Below are positions 1 through 11,177 of a stretch of DNA of 64,000 bases, one piece after another. The translations under genes were made by a program, and so were the position numbers. The notes under the pieces are model-generated. The model was not told where the DNA came from. It searched no databases and saw only the letters and a program-made list of their open reading frames with translations. Numbering within the stretch: the stretch's first letter is position 1; every line of letters starts with the position of its first letter. Source of the stretch: Paraconiothyrium sp. Pb-2020 (lineage: Eukaryota; Ascomycota; Dothideomycetes; Pleosporales; Didymosphaeriaceae); NCBI GenBank assembly GCA_022419385.1, contig JAJUBI010000001.1, positions 3,472,001 to 3,536,000 on the forward strand, given 5' to 3'.

Positions 1-269
1 AATGCCTCTGGCATATGGAATTTCCAAGGCGGCCTCTGCTCCAGCGCCTTAGCGTGACATGATGTGCGCGTTGTTCGTAACTCGGGTGTCCTCCCGAATC
101 GTAGCCATTATCCGTCCCGAGCTCCCCGTGCAGAAGCCGTCCTCGAAAGGCCGCTGGCCCGTCATCACGGTCCCACATGAAATCCAAAGAAACCCTTAAC
201 GAATGAACCTCCTGCTTTGGCCGAAAGCTGCGGCAGCTCGCAGTTCACAGCTCCAAGCCTCGTCTATCC
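1..269 (+). promoter_or_regulatory. Upstream region of the FAD monooxygenase
   Basis: No coding signal is visible. An inverted pair TCGGG (82-86) and CCCGA (93-97) contains CGG-N8-CCG, the form of site bound by Zn2Cys6 dimers; a Zn2Cys6 gene lies just downstream of the monooxygenase. That it regulates this gene is inference only. Confidence 0.3.
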
Positions 270-1949
270 ATGACCATGTCCCTGCCCCTCACGTACCCCT
301 CCCAATCCTTGCGATTCCTTGAAACACTTAATCGCAAAGACAAACTCAGCAATGGCATCGGGTGTACGGCAACGGTGCCCGAGATTCTACCGGCGCGGTT
401 GAAGCTCGACATTGTCATTGTGGGCGCCGGACTCGGTGGGCTTGCTCTCGCCATTGCGCTTGCGCGCCGCGGCCACGCGGTGCAGATATTGGAGCAAGCG
501 CCTCAGCTCGGAGAGGTAAGCTGAAAGCTATACATGGCTCGGCGGTTTGGCAATCGATCAGTGACTGACTCGGTCTCAGGTCGGCGCCGGAATTCAGATT
601 CCTCCCAATTCGGGCCGTTTACTGCATCGCTGGGGCGTGTTTGAACATTTGGAGAAATGGGCTGTGCAGCCTGAGGCCATCAACTTTCGTCGCTGGGAGG
701 ATGGCACGGTGATTGGGCACACGGCACTTGGGGATGCGTTCGAAGACAATTTCGAGACGCCGTATTATGTGGTGCACCGCGCGCATTTTCACGAGGCGCT
801 GCATCAGAGAGCGTTGCAGCTGGGTGTTGTTGTGAAGCTGGGCTGCAAAGTGGTCAAGTACAATGAGAAACAAGGCTCTGTCATGCTTGATAACGGCATA
901 ATGGTACGAGGAGATCTTGTGGTTGCTGCCGACGGTACGTCAGATATGCCACTCGTGTAACAAGACTGTTCGAACTGATGCGCAAATTCAGGAATTAAAT
1001 CCGTCGCTCGCGACAGCATGTTCCCAGACGAGCACCACGAGCCTATCTTTGATGGATTTGCCGCCTACCGCGCCACCGTTGATGTGAAGAAGATGCGAAA
1101 CGACCCAGACATCGCCTGGATCCTGGAAAGACCAGCGCTGAACATATGGTGAGTCGCACCGGGCTAGATCAGAGCATCCAATTCACTGATTCCTCTTGCA
1201 CGAGATAGGATTGGAGAGAATAGACACGTCATGTCGTATACGATAGCCGCAGGAGAGTCCTTCAATATGGTCCTGTCACACGTTGACCGCTCGGACCCGG
1301 CGACATGGACTCAGAAATTCGCCAAAGAAGATATACAGGCTGAGTTCCAAGGGTGGGACCCGCGGTACGTATATTCTGATGCAAAATCCCGAAGAGAATC
1401 TTACTGAGCGCTTGTAAAAGGTTGACTAAAATCATATCATTGATTAACGGCTGCATGAAGTGGCCCTTGAAAGTGGGAAGGCCGCTTTCGTCCTGGGTGT
1501 CTCGGTCATCGCGACTGATCATTATCGGCGATGCGGCGCATGCCATGTTACCGTATATGTCACAAGGCGCTGCCATGGCAGTCGAGGACGGCGCTGCTCT
1601 TGCTGTAGCTCTAAACAGCATCTCTTCGGTCGAAGAGCTGCCGTTCGCGTTGCGGAGCTTCGAGAATGAACGGATCAAGAGAAGTGGGGACATGCAGAAT
1701 GCTAGCACTGTCAACGGGCGTATATGGCATTTCCCGGATGGTCCGGAGCAACGGGCGAGAGACGCTTCCATGGCTGCAGAGGTTTTAGGAAAGCCTTTTA
1801 CGAGCAGCGCGAATCAGTGGAGCGATCCGGTGACGCAGTGGTGGGCGTATGGTTACGACGCAGAGAAAAAAATGGAAGAGGCGTGGGCCACAGACGTTGC
1901 GACGTTGATTTCACGATCCAAGTGTGAAACAGCTTCCCATTGTACATGA
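270..1949 (+). CDS. FAD-dependent monooxygenase, salicylate/3-hydroxybenzoate hydroxylase-like
   Basis: Five exons (270-515, 580-934, 992-1148, 1209-1364, 1421-1949) join in frame to about 480 aa. Visible motifs are the N-terminal dinucleotide fold IVGAGLGGLALAIAL near residue 50, VVAADG before the third exon, and GDAAHAMLPYMSQGAAMAVED in the last exon: the class A flavoprotein hydroxylase signature. Such enzymes use NAD(P)H and O2 to hydroxylate aromatic acids. Next to gentisate dioxygenase, the likely job is making gentisate or a related dihydroxybenzoate, as in 3-hydroxybenzoate 6-hydroxylases; the exact substrate cannot be read from sequence. It converges on the cluster regulator, whose stop lies only 30 bp beyond. 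The start at 270 leaves a long leader before the FAD fold, so the true start may be different. Confidence 0.85.
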
Positions 1950-1978
1950 TAAGAGCTAGATGAATGTCATATTATGTA

Positions 1979-4564
1979 CTACTGCAGCCCGACACTTTCG
2001 AGTGGCGTATTAAAGTCGAAATCAGGCGCAAAGAGGTTGTCCAGACTCATACCCATATGTATGTCATTCAGATCGGTAAAATCAAATGTAATAGGTGCTT
2101 GTGCAGCATCCCAGGTCCTTTGATGAACCGGCAGATCTCGGATAGTATGCGGATGGATCCCTATTGCAGGTTCAACTGCTGAGGTACCATTGGTCTGGTC
2201 TAAAGTCTCAAGTCAACACATGGGTTCCTGATGAGGGGAGAAGACTTGCAAATGTGGGACAGTATCTGAGCAAGAGAGGTAGTGTATCGTGCACATTTCT
2301 CTGTCATTCTATTTCCTTTGAATAGCATTGAAAGGCATTCTATGGCTTCGTAGAGGGAATCTATGGACAATTCGATTCCCTCCAGTATCGGCTGCTGGTT
2401 CGACATCTGTATCTGGTGCTGCGCGAGCAGGGTGGAATAGATTACCAGCGCCGCGTTGAAGGCTAGACCCTGATTAAACAGATCCAACGTAGTTAATATG
2501 TAGCGATGCTACTTACTGTAGTAGAGTGAGAACCACCATGCGCCCAGCAAATGTCGCGGTGGATCTTGGGACGCCAAGGCGGCTCTCATTAGGTTTATTA
2601 TCGTGATCGCTGACTGAGCGCAAATGCGGAGGCTGTTTATTCCCACTTGGCCTAAGATAGCAAGTTGCTGAGCGTCGGGCTTTGGGGTGCCAAGATACTC
2701 TAAGTATTTACAGAGTAGTGGTCGGTGGGCTAGTATGCGAAGATTCAGGAATCGCATGGTGAGGACGAACCGATATCGTAGCGTGTCTTGCTCGATATTC
2801 TCCAAGCCAAGAGATTCTGATTGGAGCAGAATCAACGTTGGTGGCAGACACTGCTGCCACATCAGGAGTTTTTGTTCGACTTGCAGCAGCTGAGACGCGA
2901 TATTGAACACATGGTCAGACAGGTCACAGCCCAGATTGCTTCCATAAAGATCATCCAAAATTTCACCCATTATTGCGTAAAGCGTACTACAACAACGTTA
3001 GAGATGTAACAGCAAGAATAATTGCATGCTCACATTGTTGCGTTGAAAAAGTTTACACTATGTTGCTCGGTCAACTGTTGTGCAGCATTCGATTCTGAGC
3101 ATAGCTGCCACGGCGCTGGCAGGTCTAACTTGATGAAGTTTTGAGGGATAGCTGACGGTCGACCCAGAGTCATACTCAAAGTTCTAAATGTGGTGAGGAA
3201 CAGTCATAAAATAACAAAAATAGCGTACCTATCGACTACAATGCACCCAAACCATGTTCGCTTCCGAATCTCTCGCTCTAGTGGCGGGTACTTCTTGAGT
3301 GCATTGGGTGAGTGCAGTCCAAGCTGATAAGCTGCTTTTACGGCAAGTCCATGTATGTTCCATGTTTCGATAGAGCGCTCCGTGCCCTGCAAATACTGGC
3401 TCATCAAGAGAAGCATCTGAACCATTTCTAGGCTCGTACCGTGGCGGATCTGCTTCTCACAGAGTGTCAAAGCTCGGCGAAAGTACATGTCGGACTGGAC
3501 AGCGCGTTCAGCTGCCGATAATGTGCTGACATGGCTTGCACTTGTTGCCATGGCTAATACCATGTTCAGCAGACCGAGCCACGACCTCCTCGCTGTCCGT
3601 ATGTTGGTGGAGTTGAAATGGTGGTAGTTAGAGAGAAAAGAGTCCTTAGCGATGTAAGGGAACAGGACGCCAGTGGTGTTGAAGAAGATATCAATTAGGC
3701 TTAGTGTTTCAGCCTCTTGTGGAAGGTAGAACAGGTCGTGGTTGGGCGAACTTGTGCTATGGGGAGGGGATCTGTGTGACATCGGAGAAGTTTGTCGCGA
3801 TACGTGAAGCATATGACTCTGCAGCGCGGCATCGCTCGGTGACATTGGACTTGACGTGAGGGCTGTCTTCAGAATAGCGGTCGTGGTGCGCACAATGAGG
3901 CGGGTAAAAGCGATGTTTGATGAGGGCCCAAAGAAACCAGCTTCCTCTTCCTTAGTGAAAACAACAGACCCGATGCCATCAGTAGGGTCCTGCGAGTCTG
4001 CTGTAGTTGCGTCATTGCCCTCGATTTCAGGTGCGCGGCGACGCGACGATGCGCTTGAACCGGTCACTTCGTCCTTGAAGGCTTCGACGCCAGTAAGTCG
4101 CACTTCGAGCCCAGCAATATAGCGCTCTGTCTCCGCCAGCCGTGCTTCGAGTGCGACCAGTTCCTTGGAGCCAGATAAGCGCGTCAAGGAGGCTGTATCT
4201 GCGTACTCGCAAGCATAGCCGTGATGATGACACGTCGAACATGCAGGACGCATGCCATCGCACTGGCAGGGACAGGTCGTCAGCCCGTGTCACGTGGGGA
4301 CGTGAGGACATCGATGAAGGCGCCGAGGGGGTTGCTTACCCGTGACTTGCGTGACCTGCACCAGGTGCAGGCGACGGTAATCCTGTTGCGCTTAGCCGGC
4401 CGGCCGCTGCTGCTGTCGCCCATCGGATTGTCCGCCGCCGCCTCCATTGACCGCTCGCTGAACGACTGCTGGTTGTCGTTGAACAGGGGAAGAATGTGAT
4501 ACCGGGGAAGAAAGTGGAGGAGGGAGGGGATGGCGGAGGCGGGGAGCGGGTCCGGATCCGGCAT
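1979..4564 (-). CDS. Zn2Cys6 transcription factor of the gentisate cluster
   Basis: Six exons (4564-4340, 4262-3229, 3183-3034, 2986-2517, 2462-2250, 2199-1979) sum to 2313 nt, about 770 aa, and close in frame. The first intron splits the zinc cluster: C-x2-C-x6-C is completed by the next exon as CDGMRPAC-STC-HHHGYAC. A heptad-like region follows, then the fungal_trans (PF04082) domain with the typical CIVVDR-TLSMTLGRP junction. The last intron (2249-2200) uses a GC-AG pair. It sits divergent to gentisate dioxygenase, so it is a good candidate for the pathway-specific activator. The start could be the Met at 4564 or the downstream in-frame Met at 4447; the shorter form would put the zinc cluster nearer the N-terminus, as is common. 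Confidence 0.85.
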
Positions 4565-4794
4565 GGCCGGCTGGGGCGCATCGTTTCCCTAACTCCCCGG
4601 CTCCCCTCGTGTGGGCGACGGCGCGTACCCTCCACGTACACGAACCCCCACAAGTTGATGAGGATCGTCACATGCCGGCGGGATTGCGATCCGTCGAGGC
4701 AAGCACGGCAGTGGCATCAATCCAGCTGATATGGTACTCCCGAGTCTCGAGGCACCGCAACTACACTCACCGTCTTGAGATACAACAGCCCATC

Positions 4795-5919
4795 ATGAGC
4801 TCGACCACAACAACAGATACTGCTACTGCCGCAATGACGCCCGCATTGTCGAACGATAGACAGCAAGCAATCGAAAAGCTGCTGCAGACTGCTCAAGGCT
4901 TGGATACGAAGCCGCTATGGGCGCAGATGGCCCGACTCAATCCTCCTCTACCCAACCCGAAATGCCAGCCCCATGTCTGGGACTATAGCAAGATCCGCCC
5001 CAGTCTCTTGCAAGCTGGCGAGCTCATCACCGAAAAGCAAGCTGAGCGCCGTGTGCTGATGCTCGTTAACCCGTCTCGAGGTCTGCCTATATACATCTGC
5101 AATTCCTGATAGCAGCGTTCCGCTAATTGCCACGCAGATGCACCCTTCACTACTGACACAATCTATGCTGGTCTTCAATTAGTGATGCCTAATGAGACTG
5201 CTCCAGCTCATCGTCATACTGCATTCGCCTGCCGCTTTATAATCGAGGGCAACGGCGGTTTTACTGCCGTCCATGGCCGCCGTATCCAAATGCAACGCGG
5301 CGACGTAATTCTCACTCCAACGTGGAATTGGCATGACCACGGGAAGGACGGCTCTGGGCCAATGATATGGCTGGATGGCCTTGATCTGCCCAACTTTGTC
5401 CATTACCCAGTCCACTTCGTGGAGCACTACGCTGAGCCACGATACCCAGCTAAGGACGTCAACACTTCACCGATCGTGTTTCCATGGTCGTGGATGAAAG
5501 CACAGCTTGATGCCCATGGAGGGGACAGTGCTACAGAACGCTACTTGAGAGCCGACGGATCAGAGAGTAAGTGAGCTCGCCTTGTCTGACCTGCTACATC
5601 CTTACCCAGTGCAGTAAGTCGTACACTAGGCGCCGCCGCCACACGCATTGCTAGAGGCGCGTCCACTCCAGCAGTCCAAGAGACTGCTTCCTCAGTCTTT
5701 CACGTTGTCGAAGGTACTGGTTGTACCACCATTGCAGGGAAAGTTTACCCGTGGAAGAAGGGTGACACTTTTTGTGTGCCGGCGTGGCACGAGTATCATC
5801 ATAACGCTACGGGAGATGACACCGTCTATCTTTACAGAATCCATGATGAGCCCATGTTGAGATCCCTTGGCTTCTATCGGTACAATGGACAAGACGTAGA
5901 ATCCTTGGTGTCAGAGTAG
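4795..5919 (+). CDS. Gentisate 1,2-dioxygenase (bicupin)
   Basis: Exons 4795-5080, 5138-5566 and 5615-5919 join to 339 aa, the usual size for the family. The first cupin has AHRHTAFACRFIIEG, carrying the Fe(II)-binding histidines, then GDVILTPTWNWHDHG. The second cupin has VFHVVEGTG...GDTFCVPAWHEYHHN. The enzyme opens gentisate between C1 and C2 with O2 to give maleylpyruvate, in the cytosol. I chose the ATG at 4795 because it gives a short polar leader before the conserved LWAQMARLNPPLPNP region; an in-frame ATG at 4609 would add a low-complexity extension. It is divergent from the Zn2Cys6 gene and convergent with the hydrolase. Confidence 0.93.
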
Positions 5920-6151
5920 GTCGAGAACGTTATAGAACATGTTCTCTCACATAGTATTGATGTACGGCTTCTGTGTACGCATCATACAAATACCAAATTC
6001 TGTAACTAGTATCAATGAACCATCTGACCATGAGACTAGCTTACATAAAAGCATATAGGTGAGAAAAGTGTTCTAGATAGTGTATTAATGGCTCTACATG
6101 AACTATCAATTCCAATTCTTTGTTCGTGTTGAACCCTGGAACAAGTCCCGC

Positions 6152-7102
6152 TCAAGCAAACGTCACCCCATTCCTCAAAGTCCCAATCTTACTAATGGAC
6201 ACCTCCATGACCGTACCCGGAACTAGGTATTTCGGAGGCTTCAACCCTGCGCCCACTCCACCCGGTGTTCCCGTCATAATCAAAGAACCCTTCCGTAGCG
6301 TTGTTCCCGAGGACAGGTAATGCACGAGGTAAGCACAACTGAAAAGCAAATCGCTCACGTACTCTTTCTGCCTCACCTCTCCGTCGATGGTGGTCTGTAG
6401 TAGTAGTTTCTTGGGATCTCCAATCAACGGAGCAGCAACAAGCGCAGGACCTATGGGCGCGAAGGTGTCAAAGCCTTTCGAGAAACCCCACTGCGGAACA
6501 ACTCCCGCGAGTTTAGGATCGCGCTGAAGACGGCGGGAGGAGATGTCGTTTCCAGCCGTATAGGCGGCGACGTAATCGAGCGCGTCTTCGAGGGCGACGT
6601 TCTTTGCGTCTTTCCCGATGACTATGGTAAGTTCGCCTTCATAGTCCGCTTGGTCGTCCTGCGCAATCTTGGGTACTTCGACATGCTCGCCGTGATCGAG
6701 GATACAGGTAGTAGGTTTGAAGAAGATGAATGGGAATGGAGGCGGATCCCGGCCTGCTTCTCTGACTACGTTTGCCGCGTTAGCACCTCACTGCCGACTT
6801 CAATGCGATATTTGAGGCGCCTTACTGTGTGTAGCGTAGTTCAGACCAACGCAGCGGATGACGTCGACGTCTTCTGCCGTGAGTGGGCCCAAAAGCTTCT
6901 TAACCGTAACAACCTCATCTGAAACATGAGTTTTCCTTGCCGTGTCATACAAATCGTCACCAACGATGACCCTCGCCTGCAATTTCGTACTCTCGGTCGT
7001 GTTGCCCAGGTCAAAATTTGGGTCTGGTAAAATTGGCTCTCCCCTCAGGACGCGGCCATCCGTGGCAACGAATCGAATCAATCGAGACCACGCAACATGC
7101 AT
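6152..7102 (-). CDS. Fumarylacetoacetate hydrolase-family protein, probable fumarylpyruvate hydrolase
   Basis: Two exons (7102-6826, 6765-6152) join to 296 aa. The FAH fold is clear: VGLNYATH, FFKPTT, DYEGELTIVIGKDAKN with the metal-binding acidic residues, YTAGNDISSRRLQ, and the terminal TGTPGGVGAGLKPPKYL with a strand-forming tail. The family hydrolyses C-C bonds in beta-diketo acids. Beside a gentisate dioxygenase the natural substrate is fumarylpyruvate (or maleylpyruvate), giving fumarate or malate-type acid plus pyruvate. It converges with the dioxygenase (about 230 bp between stops) and is divergent from the aldehyde dehydrogenase over about 260 bp. No separate maleylpyruvate isomerase is seen in the window. 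Confidence 0.9.
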
Positions 7103-7362
7103 ATTGATTTAGATAGAACAGAACAAATGAAAGAATGAAAGCATTTGCAATCATGCAAATTTAAAGCTTTCTGCAGCACTATGCAGCCACAGGGTCTCAG
7201 CCCAGACACATTCCATTCTGCTGCCACCTTCGGATCGTCCCGGAACTCGGCAGAGTATCCGAAGCCATGCTTGACTACCGATCAAACACCAACACTACGC
7301 GGTATACAAATACGGTAGCTTGCAACTCGGAACAGTGGTCCATACAGCCTCAACCGTTCGTG
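7103..7362. promoter_or_regulatory. Divergent promoter between hydrolase and aldehyde dehydrogenase
   Basis: A perfect 8-bp inverted repeat, CTTCGGAT (7228-7235) and ATCCGAAG (7257-7264), is spaced by 21 bp, with extra CGG triplets inside the spacer. CGG repeats are the half-sites of Zn2Cys6 factors, and the cluster encodes one. An exact CCGGATCCGG palindrome (4552-4561) lies near the regulator's own 5' end. Function is inferred. Confidence 0.35.
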
Positions 7363-8952
7363 ATGACTTTGACTGTTCCTCTGATCATCCACGGAGTGGG
7401 AATCGTTGCGGAGGAAGGGCAAGCGTTGCCCTACTTCGAACCAAATTCAGATAATCGCAATAACAAGGGCATCACTGCAACTGGTGCTACGCCAGAGATG
7501 TGTGTTCGGGCAGTTGAGTCATGTGCTGCTGCATTCGACACGTGGAAGAACTCGCATCCTACAGAGCGGCGCAGGCTTTTCAACAGGCTTGCGCAGGTAA
7601 GCATCAGGACCCGCCATCTAGGAGTACATAATTTGCTAAAAACAAGACAGCTATTACGTGAACGAGGCGAGGAGATCAAAACATTGGTCCAAGAAGAGAT
7701 CTCATGCACCGCCTTGTGGGCGCAGATCAACCTCCAGGATTCGATCGCACTTGCCGAAGAATGTGCTGCTATAGTGACGTCTGGCGTTTTGAGTGGTGTT
7801 ATCCCTACGGTGGTAGATCCAGAAGCCCATGCCGTCGTCATCAAAGAACCGTTGGGCGTTGTCCTGGGCATTGCACCTTGGAACGCGCCGCTCATCCTAG
7901 GCCTCCGAGCTATTGCTGCAGCTGTGGCTGCTGGGAATACCGCAATTCTCAAGGTAAACGTTCATGCTCCCTCGAAAGCATAATGTATGCTAACTGGTGT
8001 TCGCTCGCGATCTAGGGTTCAGAAATCAGTCCTAGGACGCATTCTCTAATAGCAAGATTATTCCAAGAAGCAGGCTTCCCTTCAGGCGTGGTAAACTATA
8101 TTCAGCATCGCCCCAAAGATGCTGCTGGTTGCTTTGAGGCCATGATATCCCATAAGGCGGTGCAGAAATGCAATTTCACAGGGTCGACGCCTGTCGGCCG
8201 GCATGTCGCCCAGCGAGCTGGCTTCTATCTCAAGCCCGTTATTCTAGAGCTTGGTGGCAAGAACTTCGCGATTGTGGCTGAAGATGCGGATCTGGACAAA
8301 GCTGCAGACATGGTGTTGGTTGGTGCGTTCTTGAATGTGAGTCGCGCAAATGCCACATAGATACATCGGTCAGAGAGCTTACTTGCGATAGTCCGGTCAG
8401 ATCTGCATGTCCACGGATACGGTGCTGGTGCACAGATCGATAGAGCAGGCCTTCCGCGCACTGCTCCGCCAAAAATTGTCTGGAGCCTCGAAGCATGTCG
8501 TAAAGACGATCAATGCGAAGAGTGAGGCCAGGATCGAGGGACTCATCAAAAACGCCAAAACAGAAGGTGCAACGGTCAAGTCTGATAATGTGCAAAAGAC
8601 AGTCCCAGCAGTGCTCATCGAGGATGTCTGTCAAAGGATGGATTTCTGGACAGCAGAATCCTTTGGGCCTCTGCTTGGGTTGGCGCTCTACGACGACGAA
8701 GAAGAGGCTGTGCGGATGGTAAACAGTACGTCATTCGGGTTGTCAGGGGCCATCTTCAGCCGCGACCATCTCCGTGCATTGAAGTTGGCGAGGAGACTTC
8801 AGACAGGTGCCGTTCACGTGAACTCGCCAACGGTGCACGATGAGGCTACGTTGCCGCATGGCGGGAGAAAGGAGAGCGGATGGGGTCGCTTCGGGTCCTT
8901 TTGGGGATTCGAGGAATTTTTGCAAACGAAGACCGTTATACTGCACCCCTAA
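7363..8952 (+). CDS. Aldehyde dehydrogenase, aromatic-aldehyde (salicylaldehyde/vanillin) type
   Basis: Exons 7363-7596, 7651-7953, 8016-8336 and 8392-8952 join to 472 aa, normal for the family. Motifs in order: PLGVVLGIAPWNAPL, FTGSTPVGRHVA (NAD-binding), the general-base motif ELGGKN, the nucleophile in GQICMSTD (split from the previous exon by an intron), and ESFGPLLGLALYDDEEEA. It oxidises an aldehyde to the acid with NAD(P)+. In this cluster it is placed to convert aromatic aldehydes made by the neighbouring oxygenase into benzoic acids for hydroxylation. An in-frame ATG at 7267 would extend the protein; 7363 fits the family start VPLIIHG. The first intron (7597-7650) is 54 nt and has no stop, so retention would keep the frame. 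Confidence 0.93.
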
Positions 8953-9304
8953 ATCCTTGAGTAGCAAAAGCCAATTGATTCGTTTTGCACATGCGAGCTG
9001 TGACGTCCTATAGGCTATGTGCACGCCACCCTACCTGTGTTGCGGTTACGTGTTCTAGTCATGTCGATGCCATGTTGCATGGTCGTTGAGGACTGGGTGA
9101 CGCGTCTAACATGGAGTTGAAGTGGGGTAGCCCGGAAAGTGTCCCGGCGCTAACGGGGAGTTAAGCCCGGGAATCCCCACCGCAACGTAGTGAACACTAA
9201 AACCTGCCAAACGAAACGCCTCTATTATCACAGCTGACCAGACATTCTCCTCCTGAACCATATATCGAATTCTTATTTGCCAGCAGCTGACCAACTTCCT
9301 AACT
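8953..9304 (+). promoter_or_regulatory. Upstream region of the carotenoid/stilbene oxygenase
   Basis: No gene is seen. GC-rich motifs cluster at about 9128-9182, including a GGGGA/TCCCC inverted pair around a CCCGGG core. It could serve as regulatory sequence, but nothing proves this. Confidence 0.25.
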
Positions 9305-10927
9305 ATGGCGGGCCATTTTCGATCGACCATGTGCTCGGCCGCTTTCCCTGATCGGCCGCAATTCTCCGAATTCATGAAGCCATGTCGCTTTGAGGGCGAG
9401 ATCCAGAATTTGGAGGTCCGGGGCGAGATCCCTCAGGAGATCGACGGCACTTTTTATCGTGTCATGCCCGATCCACAACTCCCACCTTTCATCGAGGACG
9501 ACCCAGTGAGCATTGCGTATGTTCCTTATTGAATTTTTGCGTGTGCTGATGAAGCGAACTCAAAGTGGTTCAACGGAGATGGCAACATCAGCGCATTCCG
9601 CATCAAGGACGGCTGTTGCCATTTCAAACAGCGTTATGTCAGGACGGAGAAGTTTCTCTGCGAAAGAGCAGCGAAGAGGGCCTTGGGCGGCAAGTATCGC
9701 AATAAGTACACTGATGCAGTGGAGTTCAAAATTCGCACCACTGCAAATACAAACATTGTGTATTTCAATGGCCGTCTACTAGCGTGTAAAGAAGATGCGC
9801 CTCCCTATGCGATGGATCCGGAGACTCTGGAAACTATTGGGCTCGAGGATTTCGACGGCCAATTGCCCTCGTTGACGTTCACTGCGCATCCGAAGCTCGA
9901 TCCCGACACTGGCGAATTGCTTTGCTTTGGCTACGAAGCGAAGGGCGACGGTACACCTGATATTTGCTATTTCTCCGTTGATGCGAGTGGACGTTTTACT
10001 GAGACGGTTTGGCTCATCTCGCCTATTGTGGCCATGATCCACGACTTCGCAATCACCAAAAATTGGGTACGTCTAGAGCAACCCTGATGTCTCAGATGAG
10101 GCAGTAACTAAAGATACTAGATACTTTTCCCCGTCATACCGCAAACATGCGACATCGTGCGCATGAAGAAAGGGGGTGAACACTGGCAATGGGACCCTAA
10201 TGTCCCCTTTTATCTGGGTGTGCTTCCCCGTCGCGGCGCCTCCAGCTCTGATGTGAAGTGGTTTCGCGCGCCAAATTCGTTTCCCGGCCATACAGTCAAC
10301 GCATTCGAAGACGCTAACGGCAACATCTCTTTTGACTTGCCACTGTCGGACAAAAACGTGTTCTTCTGGTGGCCGGATGCGCACGGCAACGCGCCCGTCC
10401 CCGAGGAGATCTCCGCACACCTCGTCCGCATCACCTTCGATCCGCAGTCTGACAACCTCGATCTTCCCTCGCATGAGGTCATCATGGCCGAAGACTGCGA
10501 GTTCCCCCGTATCGATGACAGGGTCCACGGCAAAGAACACGCGCATGCGTTCTTCGACTTGATGGACCCTAGCTTGGGGACGGACTTCGCGACTATCATG
10601 CCCAGAATGGGCGGTGGTCATCCGCCATACAATTCTCTAGGGCATCTGCATTACGAGTCCAACATGGTAACAAAGTACTTCCCTGGTCCCACGCATTTGG
10701 TGCAGGAGCCTATTTTCATCCAAAGGAAGGGCACAATCACTGCCGAGGGCGACGGATTTGTAGTGGTGCTTGTTAATAATTATGCGTCGATGTCGAGTGA
10801 GCTACATATAGTCGATACTAGGGACTTCAGTAAGGCGCAGGCTGTGATTCTTTTGCCGATTCGTCTTCGTCATGGCTTGCATGGCAATTGGGTGGATGCT
10901 CAAGACTTAGCTCTCTCAAATTCTTAG
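9305..10927 (+). CDS. Carotenoid-cleavage-family oxygenase, probable stilbene (lignostilbene-type) dioxygenase
   Basis: Exons 9305-9505, 9566-10066 and 10121-10927 join to 502 aa. The four iron-ligand histidine contexts are all present: TAHPK, IHDFAITKNW, PGHTVNAFE and, near the C-terminus, RHGLHGNW. The first intron uses the strong donor after IEDDP, giving the family motif WFNGDG. Members cleave an alkene double bond with O2 using a non-haem Fe(II). Fungal members include both retinal/apocarotenoid enzymes and stilbene cleavers of resveratrol or piceatannol. The company of an aromatic aldehyde dehydrogenase and gentisate enzymes favours a stilbene or phenylpropanoid substrate. That choice is inference, since specificity is not readable here. 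Confidence 0.88.
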
Positions 10928-11177
10928 TATTATGTTGGTGGAAATCAAGTCCAGTAAATCGGGGCTTATGCATACCAATGGGTAGGATATTGATGTTGCA
11001 TGGCAAAGAACGGTGTAGTCGCCTGATCAAAACGCACCACTGCAGCCTAGCAGGGTGTTTATATGATCTCTGAAGCTGCGGCATAGCAATTTCATACAAC
11101 AACACCTCACCATAACCTTCGAAACCCAGTCCACGTAGGACCCAACAAGATCTCGCCAGTTTTCAAGTTGGACGGAG

